Below, piece by piece: positions 23,801-33,600 of a stretch of 64,000 nucleotides of DNA (positions are counted from its first letter, which is position 1; each line of letters begins with the position of its first letter). The notes beneath the pieces were generated by a model. It did not search any database. It was not told where the DNA came from and worked only from the letters and a program-made list of their open reading frames with translations. The DNA comes from Liolophura sinensis. Its lineage: Eukaryota > Mollusca > Polyplacophora > Chitonida > Chitonidae. The position numbers and the translations under genes are program-made. The stretch lies in NCBI RefSeq assembly GCF_032854445.1, contig NC_088302.1:19835338-19899337 (forward strand), read 5' to 3'.

Positions 23801-26275
23801 GACACCATGAGAACCATTGTAATTCCACTGCCATGCGTTGAGATGACTTTTATTCTGAGGTTTGGATGGAGAGAGGACTTGCTGATAGACAGTCTCTCCC
23901 TTACGCCGGACACACACGATGAACTGTAAGCACAAAATCACGACACTTGGATGTTATGAATGATTTGAAGAAATAATGATGATGGATTACTCAACACATG
24001 ATGCAGACAATCAAGTGTCTTAAGTTTATTACAACTTCCAAAGCAGCCCAAATATGGACATGTTCTGGCGAAAGTATTAGTATCACTATACGGTCAGTAT
24101 TTTCCCCTACACTCAACACTGTGACATGGAGACTTGGCAATACCCACAGGGTGGGGGCTCTCGCGAACTAACGTAGCTAAAAGGCAAACACCAATCACCT
24201 TGTAGGTCATAACTGCACATGTGGAAGTTTCAAATTTTGTTGGCTCACATGAGTCTTGCTTGTCAGGAATGACATAGCCATGGTCACGAATGATGCATAA
24301 TAAACGTAGCACACTGCTACGACATCATGTGTTCAAGTTGTTTCTAAATGGGTAAAATTTGTCAAATACACCTGACACAAACGAACATTTCACAATCTGT
24401 CATTTCAAATTATGGTGGGTATTTCTTCGCTAAGATATTATTATTACTTACATGTCTATCAAGTCATAACATCTACCCATACCCTAAACGACATAAAATT
24501 TTGCCAACAAAAGTACATTTTAAGAGACAAATAAATGCCACAAAATATTATTTTCAGTACTGAAACTTACAATTTTCCAGCAGAATATCATTCCATGCTC
24601 TGCACAAAGCTCTCTAAAACCTACAGAGCTCTCAGAATCCGGAAAAAAGAGCAAGTTAGTCATGGACAAAATTTGTGGTCATTTAGGGATATTCATGGCA
24701 CACATGGGCAAAACTGTCTGATCCCTGCATAATACTGGACTTCCAAATGTGGATCTACCTGATTGGCCACAATAACTTCATGTTCATACATGCCAGGGAT
24801 CATCTGGTAGCGACAGAATTCCCCTTTATATCCTCGCCCAATAGTGCCACATCCAAGGCCACCAATTGGAACACCTACAGGAAAACATACAGGATTAAAA
24901 TAAACACATTTAAATACAGGAATTCAAAATAGTGGCTTTATACACCATATTTATATTACTTGGTTATTGGCAAAATTATTGTGGAGAAATACAAAGAAAG
25001 ACCCAATCTTGCTGTAAATTAACAAGGCTTACACACCAAAAAGCTTGTTACTTCATTAGCAAACAATATAAAGATTTTTTTAGTAATCTACATTGTAGGT
25101 ATCTAAAATATCACAAGCAGTAAAAGAATATGTATATATAAATGCTTGGGTTTTTATTTATAGGCTACTTAACCGCTTTTTAAGTCAACTGTAAATACTG
25201 TGCCTTCCTGAGGAAGGGCGAGTCCAGGCAGACAAAGTGCTGCCACCACTGTAATATCATGCCAGACAATATGACGCCCCACACAGTTACATAATACTGA
25301 CATCAAGCCAACCTCTCAGTGCTGAGCGTCATTCGAGGCAGCAACAAGTACCATTTTTAAAATCTTTGGTATGGCCTGACCCGGCAAAATGATGCCAGTA
25401 TGTATGAGCATGTACGTGTAAGCATGGGGCATTAAGCTTACCGTATATTGGAGAATGTGGAATCTGTCGTAAATTATCAATAAATGGCCTTTTCCCTTCT
25501 ATCTTTTTCAGGAGCCAAAACCAGATATACCTGTAATGAAAGAATAAACGAGTCAGATATGAAGACTGTAATGTGACCAAATAAATCAAGATACAAGATA
25601 GTACAATTAAACATTTCCAAGATTTTGTGCCAGTTTTGTGCCAGCAACAAAATTTCAGTTGCCTGAAATCTGATCTGTTATCACTGGTCATAGGCACAGG
25701 GCAAAATGCGGTGGTACAACAGATATACATGCACTGAATCAATAGTGATGTGGTTAAACCATTATCCTGGGTGCATGCAGTTATTCTTGATGGGTAGCCT
25801 ACTGTACATTCATGTATGTAACTACATCTAGTAAGACATGGTCAGGTGCAAGTAGGTACTGGTCCACATAGGTAGTTTTTTTTGGCAGTGAAAGAAATCC
25901 TCCTGATATGACTGTGTGTCAATGAGTGGACAACTTTATATTTGGTAGTTTCTGGTGCTGCATTTGTTTGTTGTTGAGTCACTTATTCCTCTGTTCATTG
26001 TAAAAAGCAGGTTTTCAATAAAAGTGAATGGGCTACGAACAGCATCATAAGCTTTAAAACTTCCATTTATTTTTTTTAACCAAACGCCTCACTAATTACC
26101 TGAGTCCAAAAAAGAACATCTGGATCACTTGTTTTAGTCGAGGACTGGTCCAAGGTTTACAACTTTCCGGACTGGAGTAGTCGATGGCGACCCTCCATCC
26201 GTAATCTGGTAGTCCTGGTATGGGTTCTTTGGGTTGAGTTGATCCTATACAATCCTCATACACAGTTCGACCCAT
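5515..26275 (-). CDS. GBA2: GBA2: non-lysosomal glucosylceramidase (GH116), complete, 17 coding exons
   Basis: GBA2 hydrolyses glucosylceramide to glucose and ceramide at the cytosolic face of ER, Golgi and plasma membranes. Coding exons, 5' to 3' on the minus strand: 26275-26100, 25530-25442, 24874-24759, 23923-23696, 23381-23148, 22312-22204, 21730-21577, 20613-20488, 19751-19576, 16803-16699, 15684-15577, 12785-12634, 11419-11313, 8673-8531, 7848-7739, 6951-6760, 5883-5515. All introns are GT..AG and the phases join to 897 codons plus stop (human about 927). An in-frame TAA lies five codons upstream of the ATG, so the start is firm. Residues expected from GH116 structures are present: nucleophile E469 (YLEG), D480 (YNTYD), H535 (PHDLGDP), acid/base D619 (DQTYDGW), and E804 and R813 ([14 protein letters not shown]). 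Nucleophile to acid/base is 150 residues, as in human GBA2. The promoter is shared with divergent RGP1. Introns 9, 11, 12, 13 and 15 carry arrays built from exon-junction copies. The UTRs are not resolved. Confidence 0.97.
6061..6270 (+). mobile_element. MITE-like element family 1 in GBA2 intron 16
   Basis: Same family as 2519-2737. It starts 'taccctaattctttaatc' and ends 'ggttgaagatttacag', with shared interior 'cacagttttatgaagc' and 'attccactgaa'. Confidence 0.65.
6760..6951 (-). CDS. GBA2: GBA2 exon 16 (residues 712-775)
   Basis: Encodes [20 protein letters not shown], then [31 protein letters not shown] and IQE. Phase 0 at both ends; donor GAG|GTAAGA. Confidence 0.96.
7578..7825. repeat. 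Exon 15 junction array, about 105 bp, 2.4 copies
   Basis: The 3' part of GBA2 exon 15 with its donor region occurs three times: the real exon, and copies around 7682-7740 and 7578-7635. The first extra copy still reads like exon (..AAKLQDEQ), but its donor is AG|ATAAGC instead of AG|GTAAGC. 'catgtctgcc' recurs at 7578, 7682 and 7788. Confidence 0.9.
7739..7848 (-). CDS. GBA2: GBA2 exon 15 (residues 675-711)
   Basis: Encodes [20 protein letters not shown], then [17 protein letters not shown]. Donor CAG|GTAAGC. Two further partial copies lie on the intron side; the nearer has a mutated donor. Confidence 0.95.
8531..8673 (-). CDS. GBA2: GBA2 exon 14 (residues 627-674)
   Basis: Encodes [18 protein letters not shown], then [17 protein letters not shown]. 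Acceptor GACAG|T. The acceptor and first 16 exon bases are repeated through intron 13. Confidence 0.95.
8658..9468. repeat. Exon 14 acceptor array, about 128 bp, 7 copies
   Basis: 'gcctccacagtatgcactgt' (minus strand: acceptor plus the first 16 bases of exon 14) recurs at 8658, 8785, 8914, 9043, 9171, 9291 and 9423. Only the 8658 copy continues into exon 14. The others continue into a shared intron unit with '(aca)n' and 'cattgggaagattgtacatt'. On the minus strand each decoy would read AYCGGL then TGA. Confidence 0.95.
9852..9890 (-). mobile_element. SINE family A tail scrap with (ATTT)n
   Basis: 'gtttatttatttatttattt' followed by 'gattggtgttt' matches the extreme 3' end of family A. The rest is unrecognisable. 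Confidence 0.4.
10740..10890 (+). repeat. Dispersed repeat shared with 44588-44740
   Basis: 'ggcctaac..a.ataatc.gttc', 'ttacattccttgtttg', 'atgctttcag' and 'ctgtcttagttctttctt' recur in the same order near 44.6 kb in KGD4 intron 1. The family is unidentified. Confidence 0.6.
11313..11419 (-). CDS. GBA2: GBA2 exon 13 (residues 592-626), acid/base
   Basis: Encodes [19 protein letters not shown], then [17 protein letters not shown]619 in DQTYD corresponds to the GH116 acid/base aspartate. Codon 627 is split after two bases. Confidence 0.96.
11700..12480. repeat. Minisatellite derived from GBA2 exon 12
   Basis: Many 20-30 base units of the type 'catagtccctgtacacctgt' fill intron 12. On the minus strand this is the exon 12 segment encoding QVYRDY, so the minisatellite appears to have grown from the exon. 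Confidence 0.85.
12180..12552. repeat. Exon 12 donor-side copies, three
   Basis: Besides the true exon end at 12634, the 3' half of exon 12 with its donor side is seen at about 12490-12550, 12186-12258 and 12263-12330. Each has 'agtccaccttgctgagagca'. The first two keep 'ggatacatgtcc' and a GTAAG donor preceded by a changed base; the last is more degraded. Confidence 0.88.
12634..12785 (-). CDS. GBA2: GBA2 exon 12 (residues 541-591)
   Basis: Encodes [17 protein letters not shown], then [18 protein letters not shown] and DMYPVVK. Donor AAG|GTAAGT. The 3' half with its donor is copied downstream in intron 12. Confidence 0.96.
13540..14490. repeat. Exon 11 donor-junction minisatellite, about 44 bp
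   Basis: 'gtgtttacctgggtccc.aat' and 'gtcatgaagacttgttagta' recur every 40-47 bases, about 15 times, interrupted by a SINE at 13.7-13.9 kb. A further unit lies at about 15510-15560 beside exon 11. On the minus strand the unit reads HDIGDP followed by G|GTAAACA, the end of exon 11 plus its donor. Confidence 0.9.
13688..13870 (-). mobile_element. SINE family B, diverged
   Basis: Minus strand: tRNA-like head ('ggcccagatggctcagttgg'), then 'cacatataagacttttaaa', then 'gatagtgcaacgactggttg'. It interrupts the exon 11 minisatellite. Confidence 0.7.
14491..15510. other. GBA2 intron 11, non-repeat part
   Basis: No exon or known repeat seen. Includes diverged edges of the exon 11 array and AT-rich sequence. 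Confidence 0.5.
15577..15684 (-). CDS. GBA2: GBA2 exon 11 (residues 505-540)
   Basis: Encodes [16 protein letters not shown], then [13 protein letters not shown], with active-site histidine H535. The donor junction CAG|GTAATT is the template of the minisatellite in intron 11. Confidence 0.95.
16699..16803 (-). CDS. GBA2: GBA2 exon 10 (residues 470-504)
   Basis: Encodes [19 protein letters not shown], then [15 protein letters not shown]. It is the only copy in the exon-10 array that continues into the full GBA2 sequence and a consensus donor (TTG|GTAAGT), so it is the functional exon. Confidence 0.96.
16740..18830. repeat. Exon 10 acceptor array, 145 bp, 14 copies
   Basis: 'tcatggcctggtgacag' (minus strand: acceptor CACCAG|GCCATGA of exon 10) recurs at 16801, 16946, 17091, 17236, 17381, 17526, 17671, 17814, 17959, 18104, 18249, 18394, 18539 and 18684, nearly all at exactly 145 bp. 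Only the first copy is the full exon. Decoys keep about 70 bases of exon, then diverge; in the spliced frame they read [14 protein letters not shown] then TGA. The 17814 copy has lost its AG. The far end (about 18796-18835) again resembles the true exon interior ('agcatggtgagggcaaagg'). Confidence 0.96.
19153..19416 (+). mobile_element. SINE family B, 5'-truncated, with 12 bp TSD
   Basis: Starts inside the body ('cttcctcgcttggcattcag') and ends in the family tail with (CACT)n. It is flanked by perfect 'cctgtgggtata' duplications at 19141-19152 and 19417-19428, showing retroposition into GBA2 intron 9. Confidence 0.92.
19576..19751 (-). CDS. GBA2: GBA2 exon 9 (residues 411-469), nucleophile
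   Basis: Encodes [19 protein letters not shown], then GGTVWVD and EYGKFAYLE. The last complete codon is the presumed nucleophile E469; its following glycine is split across intron 9, the intron with the 145 bp array. Confidence 0.96.
19848..20107 (-). mobile_element. SINE family A, full length, with 13 bp TSD
   Basis: Full family A element in GBA2 intron 8: tRNA-like head at the right end ('ggcctccgtggctcagttgg'), T-rich tail complement at the left. Perfect 'gtataatatagaa' duplications lie at 19835-19847 and 20108-20120. Confidence 0.93.
20488..20613 (-). CDS. GBA2: GBA2 exon 8 (residues 369-410)
   Basis: Encodes [19 protein letters not shown], then [15 protein letters not shown]. This is the linker into the (alpha/alpha)6 catalytic barrel. 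Donor TCC|GTAAGG. Confidence 0.95.
20831..21003 (-). mobile_element. SINE family A, head missing
   Basis: The tail and body of family A ('gattggtgttttacgccgaa', 'agcccgggggaaacccac') are present. It stops at 'ggagaggaagc', before the tRNA-like head. Confidence 0.82.
21577..21730 (-). CDS. GBA2: GBA2 exon 7 (residues 318-368)
   Basis: Encodes [17 protein letters not shown], then [19 protein letters not shown], the conserved 'WDMP..FG' end of the N-terminal domain. Codon 369 is split after two bases. Confidence 0.96.
21961..22026 (-). mobile_element. SINE family B tail fragment
   Basis: 'gagtgagtgagtgcttgggg' followed by 'tttaacgttgtacttaac' is the complement of the family B 3' tail. Confidence 0.75.
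22204..22312 (-). CDS. GBA2: GBA2 exon 6 (residues 282-317)
   Basis: Encodes [11 protein letters not shown], then [14 protein letters not shown]. The final G codon is split after one base; donor GAG|GTAAAA. Confidence 0.95.
22529..22742 (-). mobile_element. SINE family A, diverged, with 14 bp TSD
   Basis: Degraded body and head ('gggccccgaaggcc') in GBA2 intron 5. 'aaaaccactgagat' flanks it at 22515-22528 and 22743-22756. Another tail-like scrap lies at about 22381-22440. Confidence 0.8.
23148..23381 (-). CDS. GBA2: GBA2 exon 5 (residues 204-281)
   Basis: Encodes [15 protein letters not shown], then [13 protein letters not shown] and GGAWTEPF. Phase 0 at both ends; donor AGG|GTAGGA. Confidence 0.96.
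23696..23923 (-). CDS. GBA2: GBA2 exon 4 (residues 128-203)
   Basis: Encodes [18 protein letters not shown], then [15 protein letters not shown] and [10 protein letters not shown]. This is the N-terminal beta-sandwich domain typical of GH116. Confidence 0.96.
24759..24874 (-). CDS. GBA2: GBA2 exon 3 (residues 89-127)
   Basis: Encodes the family signature [20 protein letters not shown], then [13 protein letters not shown]. Acceptor CTGTAG, donor CAG|GTAGAT. Confidence 0.95.
25442..25530 (-). CDS. GBA2: GBA2 exon 2 (residues 59-88)
   Basis: Encodes [19 protein letters not shown] and continues to SPIYG. Acceptor TTACAG, donor ACG|GTAAGC. It matches the GBA2 segment before the first glycine-rich strand. 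Confidence 0.95.
26100..26275 (-). CDS. GBA2: GBA2 exon 1 (residues 1-58)
   Basis: Starts MGRTVYEDC and encodes the N-terminal region ending in QMFFFGL. The donor is CAG|GTAATT. Codon 59 (R) is split after two bases. Confidence 0.93.
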
Positions 26276-27504
26276 AGTGAACAAATATTACCTACACTAT
26301 TTAAGCGCTTATGCCAGAACAATTCACGCGGTTACACCACAGCCATCAAGGTATACTGCCTGCGGGCAGGTGTAACAGATAGATACATGTACATGTAAAC
26401 ATAGCAGTAACAAAACAGATGACATGACACCTCACCTGTGAAAAACGTCATCGGTTTTTGTCTACACCGAAACGAGGACGATGTCGTTATGCAAAATATA
26501 ATGAATATTTGACTTAAAATTTCATAAAGTATATTTCTTTTCAATTGAAAAATCCATGTCTGATTTTATTGCTATTATTTATCCGCGAAAAACACTTCTT
26601 GATATGTCGTAAATGTTTTTCAGACTAATTTGCGGTAACGTTGACGTTTTACACATGTCTCTTTAATTCGACAGGATGACAGTGTTCTGCAAATGTATGC
26701 TGCCTATCTGCTTGTAAAATGATTTTTTGAATTCACCTTTAAGGGAAAGTGCAAAATGGGAATTATGCGGCGATTCTAACTCGGCTGACTGGGCCAGTTT
26801 TTTCCCCTGTGCATTTCCAAAGATAAAGGGGGACCAGCACACAACACGGCACCAGGTAAACAGGCAGTGGGGCCAGCAGAACTTGGCAAACACTGTGTAA
26901 GTTTGATAGGTTTACATCTTGAATACGGGACCAGTAGACTTGCTGGTGCGCAATGGTTTAACCGAGGGTGTTTTTAGAAGTGTCATGGCAACAGAATATA
27001 CTGATGGTATAAACATTGATATGAAATACCATTAAGGCAAAAAAATGCTGGTATAAATGAGACAGCCTGGGCCCGCATTTATATTTTTTCACTAAACATG
27101 CAAGCTTCATAAAACTGTGCAAATTATTTTTCTACACCCCATACTTCTCAGAATGTTGGTCACAGAGGGGATTGAAAAGGTTGAAGAATTAGGGTATGTG
27201 ATATACTTGGAAGTATATTTCACAAGGATATTATCATATGTAAAAATGTCTGGTTTTAGTCTTATCTGTTATCTTTTTTATTGTCTTGTCATATAATAAT
27301 TTGTTGGCACTCATCCAGTCTATGTTGCCTGTTTGCCACAGTATACTAGGTTATTGTTCTATTTTATGCCACATTCATTTTGTGGGATAAAAGGATAAAT
27401 TAATATTTTTCATGAATTTCTTTGAAGTTTTATTGACATATGTTTATTGTGATAGGATTTGCTGCAATTCCTATCAGTTCTGTTTGCAAGTAGTCTGACT
27501 CACC
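26276..27504. promoter_or_regulatory. Divergent intergenic region between GBA2 and RGP1
   Basis: The two start codons face away from each other across 1229 bases. The 5' UTRs and both promoters must lie here, unless an upstream non-coding exon was missed. I see no clear TATA box. The RGP1 side holds a partial MITE-like element at about 27100-27197. Human GBA2 and RGP1 have the same divergent arrangement. Confidence 0.7.
27100..27197 (-). mobile_element. MITE-like element family 1, half copy
   Basis: Reversed copy of one half of the family: 'aagcttcataaaactgtgca', then 'gaaaaggttgaagaattagg'. The other half is absent. Confidence 0.6.
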
Positions 27505-27620
27505 ATGATTGAGGTGACAGCAACATTACCACGGGGCTCCGCCTACCTAGCTGGGGAACAGATAAAGTGTCATGTGACCTTCAAAAATTCTCGGCCAAAT
27601 AATGGTGACAGAAATCGCCT
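27505..27620 (+). CDS. RGP1: RGP1 exon 1 (residues 1-38)
   Basis: [20 protein letters not shown], then [18 protein letters not shown]. Donor CCT|GTAAGA; codon 39 is split after two bases. Confidence 0.94.
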
Positions 27621-30600
27621 GTAAGATGGATTTAAATGTTGTGTTATTTTTTTATATTATAAATACTTTATCTATAAACATATGTGCATGAATTTGCAAG
27701 GTTTCCTTTAATATCATAACTGAAAAGTAGTTTTTATGCCGTTAAATACAAGACTGTACAAGCTGGAATCATTGAAGAATTGTTCAACCCTAAATGTTTT
27801 TGTTTGTTCAAACCTAATTTTTTTGTTTTCAAAATGCCTTGTTCATGTTTTCAGGAATATTATTTGCAATTCAGTGAAAAAAAATTGATGCACACTTTTA
27901 CAGCTTCCTTAATGATGTAGAAAAGTGAAAAATGTTGGGCCCAAAGCCATTAATCTAACAAGAAATTGCTATATGTTTTGTGCAGCGAGAACTGTGATCA
28001 GATAGCTTGGGCCAGTGTACAGATCCACTGCCAGTGCTCCGTGAGTGAGAGCAGGGTGAAGCTGGTGCGCTCAAACTCTCTGAGCACAGAAGAGGTCTCC
28101 ACCACTGGGTGTAACACATCGTTTGTTCCCAACAGAGGTTAGGTCAGATGATATTCTTTGTGAGATATAGAAGCTATTACACAATAAAGATTGAACAAAT
28201 GGATCGAGTACTTTTCGTGACAGCATTTCGGCATTATAGCCTCCATATGATATTGTGGCGAGCTGTGAAGACTGAATGTGTATAATACAATAAAGGACCT
28301 AAAGTTTTACCCATGACTAATTTGCAAATTTTTGCCGGATTTTGAGGGTTGTATTGATCTTAAAAAGGTTTCGATCTCAGGGTTTGTTTCAGAGGTTGAA
28401 TGATGTACTGGGAAAAACTTAAGTTTTTAGCAACCAAAATGTTTTATGATATTTTATATTTGCCTTTGAAAATGAACTTTGGGGTGAAATTTTAGGTCAT
28501 TTAGAGTGTATACTGTTGGAGTAAAAGGTAAAATATGACAACCCTAAATCCTCAGTAAATGCATTGAGTACTCTATAACTGGTAAACGCAATTTGAAAAT
28601 ATAGTTCAGATACCAGATATATTATTCAGGTGTAAGCTCCACAGAAATCATAAAGTAAACCTTCCACACCAAATAACATTCCACTGATATGTGGTTGAAA
28701 TTGTTGAGGATTTAGTAAGTGCTAAACCCCAACTGCCCAGTGGGCTATCTTTTTTATCCCTTTGAAGGAAAAACATTCACAATATTTGAACTAGCAATAT
28801 TTTATTGTTGTGCTGTAGCCCAGGCACATGGGTATTTGGTATATGGCATGTATTTAGATGTTTAAAATAAAGAACACAGTTTCTGATATTTCAGTGTTAT
28901 ATGTAACACCAGACTGATGTGGAGAAAATGTGAAGTGCCTCAAGTTACAAGTGGGTGACTTCATTCCTTTCTTCTCACAGTTTTTGTTATAACCTCCATC
29001 GCTGTAGTACTGCATTAAAACCTAGCGCTGTAGCCTTATGTAGGAAATTTTTATGGAGCTTCTAAACAGATCTTCTGAGTATACCACCTAAAACTGCAAT
29101 CAGACCTGTTGCTGCAAGTAATCAAGTGTAGATTATTTTTTTTTTGTTCTTGTATATCTAGCCCCAGGTGGATTCCTCAACTCCTCTCTTTGTACTGGGC
29201 CGGCGGGTATCGTAGTACTGTATCAGGTATTTTGCCTCTCAGCTTGCCTGCACACGCAACATCCTGGGTATATTTCATTCGGTAAGGACACAAAAGATCC
29301 AAATTCACCTCACAGTCATCGCTAAAGTGCCAGTCATTTTGCCTTCACCACAGTTATGGGTCTTGAAAAAGTTATCGTTCCTAGATGAGACATGCGCGTT
29401 AAACCTGAAAACCTGCCATTACCAAATGGAATATACCTGGGATGTTGCAGTGTGCGTGCAAGCTGAGCGGTAAGAGCCAAATATGACACCAGTTTAGGAC
29501 TTCAGGCATTGCTTAGAAAGGATTTATCGAACATGGCATGAAGGAGTGTATTGTTTACCATTTGTTGCCCCTGTGGCTACGATACCTTTCAGCCCAGTAT
29601 AAAGAAAGGAGTTGAGGTAGCCACCTTGGGCTAATGTTTATCATAAAACCTAAACAGATGACTTGCACTAGTAGTATTGTAATAGGGTTGGGACTTTTGG
29701 ATGCGACTTTTAAGAGATTTGTCAGAAGGTGGGCGGTTTTGTCTGGAAACTCAGCTCATGAAGCACATGAATTAAATAAGTATTAAAATAAATATTTTTG
29801 TGACTTACATGTACTTGGATCGGGATTATTAATTGTATTTTCAGGTGAAAGAGGACTGACAGTGTTCTCCACAAAGCCAAAGATTTTGTTCTGTGATTTA
29901 CAGTTGTTGCCAGGTGAAAGCAAGACATGTAAGTTATAATATACTGACTGGCCCGGATAGCACAGCTGGTAGAGCGTCCGCTTCGAGACCGGTAGATCCA
30001 GGATCAATCCTTGATCGAGTCACACCTAAGACTTTAAAAGAGAGAAGTTGTAACTTCCTCGCTTGGCGTTCCAGCATGAAGGGGATAGTGCAAAGACTGG
30101 TTGACTCGTATCAGTATATATGGCTGGGGCGGGGCGGCCTTAGTGAAGCAGCACTAAATAAAAGAGCGGTGGAAATCCGTCCTGCAACAAGGAGGCACAT
30201 TACAGGTACATGCACCCTAATGATTTCCTTCGTCGTCATATGAGACTGAAAAATTGTTGAGTACGACGTTAAAACCCCCAAGCACGCACTCACTATAATA
30301 TACTGTAGTTAAACCAAAAGTTAAATATCTGATAAACTATAATCCGAATCAAGTAAAATGTGTTAATTGGAAAAATGCTAAACTTCAGATGTGAAGATAC
30401 TGTATATGTGATATACTACACTGTACTTTTGTTGTATATTTCAATATTTTCAAGACTTGGGCTTTCAAGACTTGGCCGTACATGGGAAGGTTTTCCAACA
30501 ACCTGCAGATGGTCATGGGCCTGTCCTCCTCCCGCCCCCCATAATGCTAGCCCCCTGTAATGCTATGCTTGAAGTATTCTTGAGTACAGTTTAAAAACCA

Positions 30601-33600
30601 ACCAATCAATGAAATCTACAGAAAAATATGCCCCAAAAAAAAATGCAGTATGGACCACCAAGGTTTTTTTTATTGCTTTGCATTCTGATGCCATCTGGCC
30701 AGCAGGCATCTTCCATCAATGTCTGCATTAAGTTATGAAGGATGATAGCTTTAGGCTTTATAAATTGCACTCAGAAAATGTTTGGTCGTGTTGACACCTT
30801 TGATATTAAGTGGGATATAAAGTGTCTTAGGTTTATTAAGATGTCAGTAAACCCATTTCTGTTTCAGATTTATATTGTGATTCCCTACCCCAGGATGCCC
30901 CGCCCTCTTTCAGGGGTCAAGCTGTCAAGTACTCATACAAACTCACGATCGGAACTCAACGCTTGAATCACCCAACAAGACTATTACGCATACCCATTCG
31001 TGTCTTGGTATTATATGGTGAGTATGTTTGAGATTATCTCTCATACTCAAGTATTATTACCTGTCTGCCTTTATCGGGCTTCAAGTCACTGGTAGACAAC
31101 TTCAGTTATGAGTGCAAGATTTCTTTAGAAAATGGATTAAGGTACGAGGCTTAACTGGGTATTCTCAGAGTGTGACAACGTATGGTTTATAGGGGGAACA
31201 AAAGTACGTGTAGCTTAAGTGCACCAGTGTACTTCGCATTCGCGTATAATTCGCAGGGTAAACTTAGCCATAAGTATTCTGGAAAAACATCTGTACCTGT
31301 GTACTTGACGCACCCCCATCATTCGATTGGTGTAAGTCCTCATAATAGGCGGCTTGTAAAAGGCTTCACTCTGTGTGATCCCTTATCAGTCGCCATCAGC
31401 CATCATCAGCTGATACCACATGCAGTGCTTCAGTGGGTTTTGACACCAACCAACACATGGTCAGCCCACGGTTACATGATAAAGCCATACCTGTGTATAT
31501 ATCATGTAAATACATTTATTGTCGGAGTTCTGTTCTATTTAGAGATAAGTCAGTTTACCTATTGGACCTCCTGTACCCATCTGTAAGGGACAAATTAACA
31601 CATGACCTATATGTGGCATTGACGTGACCGTGTTTTGATTTTAATATTTATTCTCCAGATTCGATCTTAAAATATTTCATCTGTGCTTTCTTAAAAATCT
31701 CTCTTACATGTCATGACTTAATCTCTTTTGTTGTTTGTTTTGAACATTTTTATTGCTTACATGCCAGCAAGTACCAGGTAGCCATGTTTATTTCTGGTTT
31801 CCCTACAAATTTTCTGAACACTCATGAGAGTTATCAGCGGTTATTTTGATGGAAATAAATCACCCGACTTCTATTCTGCTATATAATACGCATCCTGGAT
31901 GAAAAGTTTGATCCTAGAGGGAAAAAGTGGGAAGAATACTGGTGTATTTACGGTAAGTATTAAAAGTGCACCTGGAATGGACTCCAGATGACATAACTCT
32001 TGGAGTAATGTTATGTGTCAGTAATTGCATCCCAACATCATTGATCAAGGGCTGTACTTCAGTTTTCACTGTAGGATGCATCAGAAAAGTCCCTGTGCAC
32101 TTCAGAAAGAAGAAGTTGTCCACATGTCTTCCAAGCCAGCAGGTCACTGAATTTTGATGGCTGACGCTCTCTTTGCCAGGTCTCAATGATATCAGCGTTT
32201 ACAATGAACCAGAAGAGGTGGCCCCAACTAACCCCTTCCTGAAGGCACAAAGACAGGAAAACTCACTGCTGGATGTTGCTTTACAAGTGATTGCTACTGT
32301 GACTGCCAGAAAGTCTCCCAGTAAGCATTGAACTTTACACCAGATCCTAAATGAATAATAGTGTCTATTTGCCTTCTTTCAGTATCAGGGTTTCATAGAA
32401 ATTATGTAGAAGAGCCGGTATTCTGTTCGTCAGTTGAATAAAAAACTCAATGACTGGTAGCGGCCCAGATAGCACAGTTGATAGAGCGTCCGCTTCAGGA
32501 GCAGTAGATCCAGGATCAATCCTGGGTCGAGTCACACCTAAGACTTCAAAAGAAAAAAGAGGAAGTTGTAACTTCCTCGCTTGGCGTTCAGCATGAAGGG
32601 GATAGTGCATTGACTGGTTGACCCGTATCAGTATAATGGCTCGGGTGGGGTGCCTTACTAGCCTTCGGTAAGTCATCTCAGTGAAGCAGCACTAGATAAA
32701 AGAGCGGTGGAAATCCATCCTGCTTCAAGGAGGCACATTACATATGCCCTAAGGATTCCTTTGTCGTCATATGACTGAAAAATTGTTGAGTATGACGTTA
32801 AACCCCGAGCACTCACTCACTCACTCACTCGATAACTGGTTATATTTATTCAATTTGAGGTTTGGAATATTCAGAATTTTACATAAACTCAGTTTGAACA
32901 TATCCATAGCTCCGCGAAGCAACCTGTTCGCGTTTCAAGTTATCTCCTTTGTACGGAAGTCTATGTGACACTCTGCGTTATTTAGATTTAAGAAGGCAGT
33001 TTTTGGAAGTGGATGGGCATATGAAATCAAACATGACACATAGTAAGCTTCGTTGATCTCTGCCATATCGGTCCTCACAAATAATTCGACCTACTCCAAC
33101 TTCCAATCGCTCTGTTTTGCACAACAGAGTAGTGCGAGTTACTGAGTAGAGTGAGTGCATGCAGTCTGACTGTTTTCCTCCCCCTGGCATCAGGTGGTGC
33201 TATCTCCAGCTCCTTTGAAGGCAAGCATGCTGTTTGCCTCCAGGTTTCGTTTTCGTCTGAAATTTGATAAATGGGTTATAGCAGCGAAATTAAAACCTTT
33301 GCTATGGACATTTACCAGCGACAGTGGTTCGCTATAAAAGCTTGTTTGAACATGGAGAATTGTGGCTGACAGGGCCTGGTTTAACTGGTTTAAGACTTAA
33401 TACCAGATATAAGTCATGCGAGTTCAGTCATTCTGGAGTGATGCTCTAGGTTCTAAACTTCCTGAGCAGGTCTTCACACTTCACTGAACTGGTATCCTGA
33501 AATACATGTGACAATAACTGCAGTGTGTGCCAATTATCAGTTTTGCAGTATCAACAAGAAGGCCAGCTTGAGTTCATATATGATTGATTGAATTGATAAC

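Noticed and set aside
29161-29260. Possible RGP1 exon following 'tatatctag'
   Set aside because: It is the left arm of a foldback element; the true next exon (29845) continues the protein in phase.
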